A stretch of DNA of 32,652 nucleotides from Deltaproteobacteria bacterium (GTDB taxonomy: Bacteria; Bacillota; Desulfotomaculia; Desulfotomaculales; JAGUVT01). The notes below the pieces were generated by a model. That model had not been told where the DNA came from and searched no databases. It was given only the letters and a program-made list of their open reading frames with translations. Within the stretch, counting starts at the first letter, position 1. Each line of letters starts with the position of its first letter. The position numbers and the translations under genes were made by a program. Location: assembly GCA_020062745.1 (NCBI GenBank), contig JAGUVT010000047.1:1-32652 (forward strand). The letters are read 5' to 3'. Positions 21,450 through 28,215 of the stretch are shown piece after piece.

Positions 21450-21614
21450 ATGGCTTATATTATGAATAACCTTCATGGGAACGGCAAATCATCTTCGGGG
21501 CGTCCTGTAGATCCAGGGCGACGGCCTGTAGAACCACCTGGTCCTCCGCCGGAGCGGCCACCACGCCGCGACCGTGATGATCGTCCACCGCAGCCAGATC
21601 GTCGTCACGGGTGA
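21450..21614 (+). CDS. Small Pro/Arg-rich protein ending in Gly (candidate modifier or bait)
   Basis: A 54-aa protein with no fold visible: about a dozen residues of polar lead, then dense Pro, Arg and Asp (GRRPVEPPGPPPERPP and DRDDRPPQPDRRHG), ending in a C-terminal glycine. ATG 21450 has AAAGGTG about ten bases upstream. The frame also runs upstream, without a canonical start, to codon TTA at 21393, which is correctly spaced from a stronger AAGGAGG site; that extension would add KQSIRIRVLSDERC, which resembles a first ubiquitin-type strand. It is the first gene before the E2-E1 fusion, six bases ahead of it, so I infer that its C-terminal Gly is what E1 activates. It is too short and proline-rich for a ubiquitin fold; an adaptor is the alternative. 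Confidence 0.6.
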   Translation: MAYIMNNLHGNGKSSSGRPVDPGRRPVEPPGPPPERPPRRDRDDRPPQPDRRHG

Positions 21615-21620
21615 GCACTG

Positions 21621-23291
21621 ATGATTAAGCCATATCAGCTGTGGTATGAAAGGCACCCTGAACGTTTTGAAGAGGAAGTTGCTGACATGGAAAAACGGGG
21701 CTTCGTCCTTGATGACGAAGTCCTGCAACTCCATCAGCATGTGGTGTTCACCGGTGCTTCGTCAGTAGACTATAGCAGACCGTTAGTGATTAAGTACCCT
21801 GGAGCTTTTCCATCTATGCCACCTCGTATTTTTAGCGAAACGCCGGGACGGCTTTTGCGTCGTCACCAACGTCCTGGAACATGGGAGATATGTCTATTTG
21901 GACCTGGGCAAAGGCGATGGTCTGCGGAGTTGTCGGGCTCGGTGGCCATTGACGAGGCCGAGGAAATTATCCGGTTGTTTTCGGACAAAGCGGAAGTAGT
22001 TGAGGATGAGGTGCCTGAGCCTGCTTCAGCTTTATACCATTACGCTGTAGATTCAGCCATTTTCGTGCCGCCCGAAGTGGCAACCCCTGATATCGTAGCC
22101 GCCGACGTTCCACTTATTGGGACTTTCCGTCTAAGATTTCGCAGGAGCACAAGTAACCACAGTAAAGGTTCCATCAAAGGCCGTGGAATTATATTGAGTG
22201 CTAAACTTGGCGAGTGGCATGGACAGGTCGGGGCTGCTTTTAGTAATTGGTGCTCAGGCGGACAAGAAGAAAAAGGGCCACTTGTATGGTTGCCGAAACC
22301 GTTGCCTTTCTTAGAAGGACCCAAGGACTTCAGTACGTGGCTTGATCAGCATAATTTAAAGACCAAACAGTGGATAGCATTTGTCTTTCCAGAGCAATCT
22401 GGAACCGTATTGGGGCAACGTTTTGGGTGGTTGGTGGTTCAGGCCCCTACTAGTGGCACTTTTCATTACATACGTGCATTTCCTTATCGTAGCGAAGAAC
22501 GCGTGGCTAGGATTCCTGGTCTCGGCGGTTTGGCTGGCAAAAAGGTCGTCTTCGTTGGCTGTGGAAGCATGGGTTCCAAAATTGCTGTCGCATTGGCTTC
22601 AAGTGGGATCAACCGATTTGGTTTGGTTGATTTTGATATGTTTAAACCCGAAAACTCGGTAAGGCATGAGGTAGGGGTTTGCTGTTATGGCGATCCTAAG
22701 GTTTTAGCTTTAGCAAAGCGGTTATATGAAATGAATCCTATGATTAACGTTGATAAGCTATGTATGAGAATCGGAGACCTTGATTTTTCTGCGGATGAGA
22801 ATATACTGTTTGACCTCCTTGCCGCAGCGGATTTGGTGATCGAAACCACAGGTTCTCATGGTGTCAGCCGATGGGTTAACGATATGTGTCATGACTTTGG
22901 TGTACCGTCGGTTTATGCAACTGTAACGAATGGTGCCTGGGGTGGGGAGATTGTGCGAGTAATACCTGGTAGAACTGCTTGCTGGCAATGCTGGTATGCT
23001 GAATGGGAGACTGATCGCCCCCCAGGGGCTCCTGCCCCTAAGGTCGGGATTTTCGCGCCTGGTTGTGAACAGCCTACTTTTACCGGGGCAACATATGAAA
23101 TTGGGGTTGTAGCTAACTTGGCTGCGTGGGTAGCAGTCGAAACGCTGCTTCGTGATGAATCAGGACGGAAAGATTTCCGTGGCGACTACGTCCGGTGGGT
23201 TGCGCGCACCAGTGAAGGTGTACCAGACCTCGCTCCGGCGGTTTTAGAGATTCACAAACGGCCGGGATGCCCGGTGTGTAATCCCTTATGA
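21621..23291 (+). CDS. E2-E1 fusion of a bacterial ubiquitin-like conjugation system (Cap2-like)
   Basis: A 556-aa protein. Residues about 1-125 form an E2-like domain: IKYPGAFPSMPPRIF (57-71), then WEICLFGPGQRRW with candidate thioester Cys91. After a linker domain (about 140-290), residues 300-556 are an adenylating E1/ThiF-like domain: VGCGSMGSKIA (312-322), DFD (337-339), arginine finger in ENSVRHE (Arg348), Lys360, zinc pairs CWQC (454, 457) and CPVC (550, 553), and candidate catalytic Cys482 in APGCEQPTFTGA. The layout is that of Cap2 of type II CBASS. All catalytic residues look present. ATG start six bases after the small protein and a four-base overlap with the JAB gene make one operon. 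Role inferred: activation and transfer of a protein C-terminus to a target. Confidence 0.88.
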   Translation: MIKPYQLWYERHPERFEEEVADMEKRGFVLDDEVLQLHQHVVFTGASSVDYSRPLVIKYPGAFPSMPPRIFSETPGRLLRRHQRPGTWEICLFGPGQRRWSAELSGSVAIDEAEEIIRLFSDKAEVVEDEVPEPASALYHYAVDSAIFVPPEVATPDIVAADVPLIGTFRLRFRRSTSNHSKGSIKGRGIILSAKLGEWHGQVGAAFSNWCSGGQEEKGPLVWLPKPLPFLEGPKDFSTWLDQHNLKTKQWIAFVFPEQSGTVLGQRFGWLVVQAPTSGTFHYIRAFPYRSEERVARIPGLGGLAGKKVVFVGCGSMGSKIAVALASSGINRFGLVDFDMFKPENSVRHEVGVCCYGDPKVLALAKRLYEMNPMINVDKLCMRIGDLDFSADENILFDLLAAADLVIETTGSHGVSRWVNDMCHDFGVPSVYATVTNGAWGGEIVRVIPGRTACWQCWYAEWETDRPPGAPAPKVGIFAPGCEQPTFTGATYEIGVVANLAAWVAVETLLRDESGRKDFRGDYVRWVARTSEGVPDLAPAVLEIHKRPGCPVCNPL

Positions 23292-23791
23292 TGTACCGAC
23301 ACGTTTTCATCCTTAGCGGCGCATTGGACACGATACGTCAAGAAGTGCGGCGTACACCATTTTTGAAAGAAACAGGTGGTCCGATGGTTGGTTACGTTTC
23401 CACTGACGAGGCTGTCGTTGTTACGCATGCAGCCGGTCCAGGGCCACTAGGGAAGCGAGGTTACTTCAGTGTCTTAATCGATGGCCGCTACGCCACGCAG
23501 TTTTGCAACCGGGCTGGGCAGGAGTTCAATGGCTGCTTTTACTACGTAGGAGACTGGCACTGTCATAGGGGGTGGTCATTAAAGCCTAGTCATGACGACT
23601 TGAAAGCCATGCGTGTCATGGCTGCTTATGTAGGTTGCCCAATGAAGCGCCCGATTTCGCTAATCTATCGTTATTATCCAGAGGAGTATAGGGCATACAC
23701 TTTAAACTCCGCCGGACGGCTTGAACCAACTCCAGTTAGTGAATTGGCCGAAGTTCCATATATTCTACACAGCAGAAAGCTGCTGAAATGA
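23288..23791 (+). CDS. JAB/JAMM-family isopeptidase (Cap3-like)
   Basis: A 167-aa JAB-domain metalloprotease. The complete JAMM signature is visible: Glu28 in KETGGPMVGY, then His91-x-His93 and Ser101-x-x-Asp104 in GDWHCHRGWSLKPSHDD. In ubiquitin-like operons this enzyme processes the modifier tail or removes it from targets. The ATG at 23288 overlaps the E1 stop (ATGA); an adjacent ATG at 23291 is equally possible. No membrane segment. As the small protein already ends in Gly, processing is not needed for exposure, so deconjugation is the likelier job (inference). Confidence 0.85.
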   Translation: MMYRHVFILSGALDTIRQEVRRTPFLKETGGPMVGYVSTDEAVVVTHAAGPGPLGKRGYFSVLIDGRYATQFCNRAGQEFNGCFYYVGDWHCHRGWSLKPSHDDLKAMRVMAAYVGCPMKRPISLIYRYYPEEYRAYTLNSAGRLEPTPVSELAEVPYILHSRKLLK

Positions 23792-23868
23792 AAGAAAATA
23801 TCTAGCCCCTCGTAAATGAACACCGAGCACGTATACCATAATTACTTGTTGATGTGCTGTAGTACAAA

Positions 23869-24171
23869 GTAGCAATACTTTCTTTTTGTGTTTCATTCGG
23901 CCTTGTACACGTTTCCTCTGTTATCGAAATGGAGATCGATGCTATTTGGAAGGAATACGGTTCTTTCGGAGAAATCAGCGAAGAAGAGTTTTGGCGCTAC
24001 TTCGAGGGATGCGAGCGTGGGAGCGTATTGACGTTCTCAAGAATTATAGAGTTTTCGGTGCCGTTTGATTCCCGGGAGGTCCTACCGAACTTTGTTCCCC
24101 CTCAAAACTATCGTTGCTTAAACGAAAAGGAAGCCAGCTTACTGATGAAACAGTCAAATTTAACGGAGTAA
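23869..24171 (+). pseudogene. 5'-truncated PUA/ASCH-like domain gene
   Basis: The frame from 23863 (after a TAG at 23860-23862) to TAA at 24169-24171 encodes about 100 residues. From KVAILSF through VIEMEIDAIWKEYG, ISEEEFWRYFEGCERG and LPNFVPPQNYRCL it resembles the C-terminal two thirds of small PUA-like (ASCH/EVE-type) proteins, which share GISxEEF-x-x-YF and F-x-PPQS/N-Y-x-x-L blocks. The N-terminal strand and the K/R-rich entry motif of that fold are missing, and only an ATG in mid-domain (23929, 80 codons) is available. I read it as a remnant. The family assignment is by eye and modest; PUA-like proteins bind modified bases. Confidence 0.5.
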
Positions 24172-24200
24172 AAAAAGAATCTTTAGCATCTTTAAGACAA

Positions 24201-24234
24201 AAGCCTCCGGTCCTCGCCGACCGGGGGCTTTTTT
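24201..24234 (+). terminator. Strong terminator, landing site of the group II intron
   Basis: AAGCCTCCGGTC (24201-24212) pairs with GACCGGGGGCTT (24219-24230) through 12 base pairs with one G-T, loop CTCGCC, followed by TTTTTT. The intron starts six bases after the T-run. Confidence 0.85.
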
Positions 24235-24650
24235 GTGGTGGTGCGCCCGGCATGGGCGGTAGCTTGGCGGTGAAAGTCCGCTATGGACTTGGCAGTGGGA
24301 ACCATTAGCCAATGGCAAGGGTGTCCATCGCGAGGTGGAATCTGAAGGAAGCCGGAGGCAAAGTCCCGACCTGATGAACAAAAACCGCATACAAGGCTGA
24401 TGTGGGGCGGACGAGTTTGCCATACAAAGCAAAGTCCAACACTGCCCGAATCCCACACAGTAGATGCGGCGGGTACATGGGATGAAGGCTATCGTTCTTA
24501 CCCGGGGAGGTCTGGCAGATACGCCATGAAGATGAACTTCGAAGGGGCAACCCGTACAGTAATGTGCGACTGAACTGCCAGAAGTCAGCAGAGGCCATAA
24601 TAGGTTGGTTGTCATGAACACCAACTGAAGGACCGAACGTCAGGAGGTTT

Positions 24651-26114
24651 TTGGAAGTTTGCGGTACTCGACGGATACGCACAGAAAGCAGAAAACTTCA
24701 AGTGAAGGCTGGCCTGCAAAGAATAGGGTGGAACCCAAAGGTATGCAGGGAGTGCCGAGCGTATCTGCGGCGTCCAAGAACGGAAGAAACGGCGGCAACG
24801 GGTATTCCGATTACCTGCTTTTTGAAGATTGTGGACAGGAACAACCTGAACCAAGCCTACAAGCGGGTAAAGGCCAACAGAGGCAGCCATGGCGTGGACG
24901 GAATGAAGGTAGATGAACTTCTGCCTTACCTGAAACAGCATGGCAGTGCTATCCGGCAGGCCATACTGGAAGGGAGTTACGTCCCAAACCCGGTCAGGCG
25001 AAAGGGGATTCCCAAGCCTGATGGGGGAGTTAGTCTGCTCGGTATCCCGACAGTGCTTGACAGAATGATTCAGAAGGCTATTACACAGGTGCTAACACCC
25101 ATCTTCGACCCGAAATTCTCTGAACACAGCTATGGATTCAGGCCGGGACGAAGTGCGAAAGAAGCCGTAACCCAGGCAAAAGAGTACATTCAAGAAGGTT
25201 ACAGGTGGGTGGTGGACATCGACCTTGCCCGGTATTTCGATACCGTAAATCATGACAATCTCATGAGCCTGGTGGCAAGAAAAGTAACGGACAGAAGGGT
25301 GCTTAAACTAATCCGGGCCTATCTGGAATCCGGAGTCATGGTAAATGGCGTGGTGGTGGAAGTGGATGGAGGCTGTCCTCAGGGCGGACACTAAAGCCCA
25401 CTACTAAGCAACATCATGCTGGATGAACTGGATAAGGAACTGGAAAAGCGGGGACACAAATTCTGCCGTTACGCCGATGACAGTAACATCTATTTAAGAA
25501 GTCAACGCGCCGGAGAAAGAGTTATGCAAAGCATAACGGAGTATATTGAGGGCGCACTGAAGATGAGAGTCAACAGGGAGAAAAGCGCAGCGGACAGGCC
25601 TTGGAGGCGAAAGTTTCTGGGCTTTTCCTTCTACTTCAAAAAGAGTGGAGTAGGAATACGAGTCCACGCAAAACCAGTTAAGAAATTCAAGGACAAGGTG
25701 AGGCAGATTCTATCCAGAAGTAACGGCCAAAGTACGGAACAAAGGGTAGAAGCTCTAAACCGCTGTATCATTGGCTGGGTTAACTACTTCGGGCTGGCAG
25801 ACATGAAAGGCCTAGCCCGTGACCTGGACGAGTGGATTATGCGAAGAACTCGCATGTGTATCTGGAAACAATGGCCGAAAATTAAAACGAGGCACAGTAA
25901 CCTGGTAAAACTGGGAATAGACAATGGCAAAGCATGGGAATTCGCCAACACAAGAAAAGGCTACTGGAGAGTATCCAGAAGCCCTATTCTAAACCGCACC
26001 TTAACCAATGAATATCTTGCAAAGCTGGGTTTTGTAAGCCTAACACAAAGATACTCGAAGTGTGCTCATTCTGACGAACCGCCGTATGCCAGACCGGCTT
26101 GTACGGTGGTGTAG
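24651..26114 (+). pseudogene. Group II intron reverse transcriptase/maturase, interrupted by TAA
   Basis: TTG start at 24651 with AGGAGG four bases upstream, giving 487 codons in one frame with a single stop, TAA at 25392-25394. Reverse transcriptase blocks: VKANRGSHGVDGM, IPKPDGGVSLLGIPTVLDRMIQ, FSEHSYGFRPGRSA, VVDIDLARYFDTVNHD, and, after the stop, RYADDSNIYLRS with the YADD active site; then the maturase X domain (KFLGFSF, INGWVNYF-like GWVNYFGLADM). The stop lies in the conserved QGGPLSPLLSN block: the DNA reads CAC TAA where CCA CTA is expected. A lost C and a gained A seven bases or fewer apart would explain it with the frame kept. The protein is cut before the catalytic YADD, so the intron probably cannot move by itself. 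Confidence 0.85.
26078..26110 (+). ncRNA. Intron domain V catalytic hairpin
   Basis: ACCGCCGTATGCC pairs with GGCTTGTACGGTGGT around an AGACC-type loop, giving the 33-base domain V helix with the CGC catalytic triad at 26080-26082. The end of the maturase frame overlaps it, as usual for compact introns. Domain VI follows at about 26119-26150. Confidence 0.65.
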
Positions 26115-26240
26115 GAGGGTTGGCGGCTTAAAGCCGCCCCCTATCCTAATCAATGTTCGGGGAAAAGCGGGACCGAGGAGGTGGTGACGGAACCGGAATC
26201 CCGCCGAAACGTTTGTAGTGAATAGGAGGTGTTTGAAACT

Positions 26241-26729
26241 GTGGCGATGCGAGTGGTCTTGTTGTTTTCTTTGTGTCTTGCGCTGGTGGTTTTCACATTG
26301 CCGGCGGCCGTCCTGGCTGCCCCGGAACAACCCGTTCCGCCGGCCGGCGTTCCGGGTGGGGATGCTGCGCCCGGCAAAGCCGTAGAGACGCCCGCAGGCG
26401 GCGCTGAAAACGGCGCCGGCAATGGTGTGAAAAACCGGGACTTCGGCATGGTCAGGCCCGTGCCGCCGGAAGTCGCCGCCGGCAAAATCACCGGGATGTT
26501 GAACAGGCTGTACGCGTCCCTGGCGTCGGTGGTGATACCTCTCTCCATGGTGGTATTGCTGATCAGCGCGCTGTTCCTGATCCCGGGCTCGTTTCTCGGC
26601 GCCGAGATGGTGCGCCGCATGGGGTGGGGCGGCATAATTGCGGGTGCGGCCGGCCTTCTGGTTTTCTGGGGCATTCCGTTGATAATCGGGATCACGAAAT
26701 CGATAGCCGACGCCCTCACGTCCGGCTGA
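26241..26729 (+). CDS. Exported membrane protein, pilin-like (first gene of the transfer operon)
   Basis: A 162-aa protein with a signal peptide (MRVVLLFSLCLALVVFTLPAAVLA), a Pro/Gly/Ala-rich spacer to about residue 70, and two to three C-terminal hydrophobic helices (LASVVIPLSMVVLLISALFLI, GGIIAGAAGLLVFWGIPLIIG). This resembles the VirB2/TrbC layout of two helices after a cleaved leader, but the long spacer is unusual. I take GTG 26241 because AGGAGGTG ends ten bases before it; GTG 26229 overlaps that site. First of at least six genes of the type IV secretion operon. Its own promoter is not obvious; the intron lies directly upstream. Confidence 0.65.
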   Translation: MAMRVVLLFSLCLALVVFTLPAAVLAAPEQPVPPAGVPGGDAAPGKAVETPAGGAENGAGNGVKNRDFGMVRPVPPEVAAGKITGMLNRLYASLASVVIPLSMVVLLISALFLIPGSFLGAEMVRRMGWGGIIAGAAGLLVFWGIPLIIGITKSIADALTSG

Positions 26730-26756
26730 AAAAATATAAAGGAGGTAGTTGTAACC

Positions 26757-27113
26757 ATGAGATTACACAGGCTGTTGTACGGAGCCGCGGCATACCTGGC
26801 GTCCTCGGCGTTGCTTGCCGGCGCCGCCTGTGCGGAAGGAGAGAACTACGGTCCCGTAAGTCCCGGAAACGCCGCCGAACTGGGGACGAAGATCGGGCAG
26901 CTGGTGCAGAACGTCGGGATGCCCATCGGCGGCGCCATCCTTTTCCTGTCCGTGGTCGTGGTCGGGATAAAGATCATGATGAGCCACGTCAACCCGCACG
27001 GCAGGGCCGAGGCCATGAGCAGCCTTTTTTACGTCGGCGTCGGCGGCGTCATCCTGGGCGCGGCCATGTTCCTGGCCGGTTTTTTCATCGGCATGGGCGG
27101 TCAGTTGAAGTAA
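26757..27113 (+). CDS. VirB2/TrbC-like pilin
   Basis: A 118-aa protein: signal peptide (LLYGAAAYLASSALLAGAACA), a short polar segment, then two hydrophobic helices (GGAILFLSVVVVGIKIMM and VGGVILGAAMFLAGFFIG) separated by SHVNPHGRAEAMSSLF. Size, order and location before PrgI fit a conjugative pilin-like subunit. AAAGGAGG upstream of the ATG. The loop motif NPHGRAEAM is echoed in the VirB6-like protein (NPAERSEAM at about residue 225), so these loops may share a contact or ancestry. Confidence 0.7.
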   Translation: MRLHRLLYGAAAYLASSALLAGAACAEGENYGPVSPGNAAELGTKIGQLVQNVGMPIGGAILFLSVVVVGIKIMMSHVNPHGRAEAMSSLFYVGVGGVILGAAMFLAGFFIGMGGQLK

Positions 27114-27134
27114 AAGAGAGGGAGGGACGGCGTC

Positions 27135-27449
27135 ATGCGCATGTTTCCGGTACCGATGGAGATCACCGAAGAAGAAAAGATCTTCGGCGGAGTCCTGTCG
27201 GTTCGCCAGGTGGTCTACCTTCTGGCCGGGGCAATCCCGGCCGTGTCCGTTTTTCTGATGCTTCACTTTGCTCCTCTCTTCCTGCGGGTGCTTGCGGCGG
27301 TGATACCCGCCGCCGCGGGACCCGTGCTGGCATTCGGGGAAGTCCGGGGCATGAAAATGGACCGGTATATTGTCAACCTGGCTCTTTTTTTAAAGAGGCG
27401 CAGGAAGTTTCTCTTGTATGGGGGCACCTGTGTGGCAGAAAAGGGGTGA
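27135..27449 (+). CDS. PrgI-family (VirB3-like) protein
   Basis: A 104-aa protein with the PrgI pattern: an N-terminal VPMEITEEEKIFGGVLSVRQVVYL, two adjoining membrane helices (LLAGAIPAVSVFLMLHFAPLFL and VLAAVIPAAAGPVLAF) and a basic cytoplasmic end (MDRYIVNLALFLKRRRKFLLY). PrgI/VirB3 proteins recruit the VirB4 ATPase at the membrane in Gram-positive conjugation systems. GGGAGGG precedes the ATG; the next gene starts four bases after the stop. Confidence 0.88.
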   Translation: MRMFPVPMEITEEEKIFGGVLSVRQVVYLLAGAIPAVSVFLMLHFAPLFLRVLAAVIPAAAGPVLAFGEVRGMKMDRYIVNLALFLKRRRKFLLYGGTCVAEKG

Positions 27450-27453
27450 ATGA

Positions 27454-28215
27454 ATGCTTATCGGCATAACCTTTGTCGTCCTGGCCGTTGTTGCCGCCGT
27501 CTCGATTCCTTTTTTGAGCCGCTTCATGGAACAGCGGGCAACGGGAGGCCGGAAGAGGCGGTCCGGGCCGGACGACAGACTTAAGCGAAAGAGGAAAAAG
27601 AAAGATGATTTCAAAGAGATGTGGGACATAGAAGACATACGCCACGGCGTGATCACCCTTTCCGGGGGCCGGTACCGGGCGATCCTGCGCCTGGGCTCCG
27701 TCGACTACCACCTGATGTCCGAAGCGGAGCAGCACGGCATCGAGTCCGTTCTCATGCAGCTGGCGATGTCCTTGAATCAGCCGGTGCAGTTTCTCACCAC
27801 CACCGAGATGGTCGACGCCGTGCGCTGCATTGCGGACATCGTCTCCGGGCGGGAGGGCATGCCGGAGAAGCTTCAGGCCTACGGCTCGCAGATGGTGGAG
27901 TTCCTGTCGATGGTCATGCAGGACCGTTCCGTTCAGACCAGGCAGAGCTACGCGGTCGTCTGCTGCGATACGGCGGACGGCTTTGAGAAGGCGCGGGCGG
28001 AGCTTTACCGCCAGGCGTCCATAGTTTCCGGCGGGCTGTCCCGGGCGCAGATACCGGTTTCCATTCTCGACACCGGGGAGATAGTTGATCTCCTGCACCG
28101 GCTGCTGAACCGGTGGCGGACCGCCAGGCCGTCGGAGGCGGCCGCGGCGGGCGGGATTGAACCGTACAAGTACGGGAAGGAGGGGATACCCCTTGCTTTT
28201 CATGAATCGTCGTAA
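27454..28215 (+). CDS. VirB4 N-terminal-domain-like membrane protein
   Basis: A 253-aa protein with one N-terminal membrane helix (IGITFVVLAVVAAVSIPFL), a strongly basic stretch (about 28-55, RKRRS to KRKRKKKDD) and a soluble domain. That domain (GVITLSGGRYRAILRLGSVDYHLMSEAE, then LNQPVQFLTTTEMVD) looks like the N-terminal domain of VirB4/TraC-type ATPases, here on a separate polypeptide ahead of the ATPase gene. Inference: membrane anchor or cofactor of VirB4. AAGGGGTGA upstream of the ATG. The 3' end overlaps the VirB4 start by 23 bases. Confidence 0.65.
   Translation: MLIGITFVVLAVVAAVSIPFLSRFMEQRATGGRKRRSGPDDRLKRKRKKKDDFKEMWDIEDIRHGVITLSGGRYRAILRLGSVDYHLMSEAEQHGIESVLMQLAMSLNQPVQFLTTTEMVDAVRCIADIVSGREGMPEKLQAYGSQMVEFLSMVMQDRSVQTRQSYAVVCCDTADGFEKARAELYRQASIVSGGLSRAQIPVSILDTGEIVDLLHRLLNRWRTARPSEAAAAGGIEPYKYGKEGIPLAFHESS

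Larger units (their letters stand above)
24241..26150 (+). mobile_element. Group IIC (bacterial class C) intron
   Basis: The 5' end GTGCGCCC fits the group II start consensus GUGYG. The 3' end holds a domain V hairpin (26078-26110) and a domain VI hairpin whose last bases, CCTATCCTAAT, fit the branch-point region and AY ending. The encoded protein is a reverse transcriptase/maturase without an HNH endonuclease, close to class C types. Insertion straight after a terminator hairpin in the sense direction is the hallmark of group IIC introns, and the domain V triad CGC (26080-26082), instead of AGC, also fits. About 1.9 kb. The exact 3' boundary is inferred from the consensus. Confidence 0.85.

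Noticed and set aside
21450-23791. Type II CBASS
   Set aside because: The E2-E1 and JAB proteins match Cap2 and Cap3, but no CD-NTase and no cyclic-nucleotide-activated effector occurs in the window, so I call it CBASS-like conjugation machinery only.
24160-24941. Several overlapping minus-strand frames near the intron 5' part
   Set aside because: They lie in the structured RNA domains of the group II intron and have no ribosome sites.
26624-27469. Plus-strand frame overlapping the two pilin-like genes and prgI
   Set aside because: Arg-rich out-of-frame product spanning three genes that each have their own ribosome site and membrane pattern.
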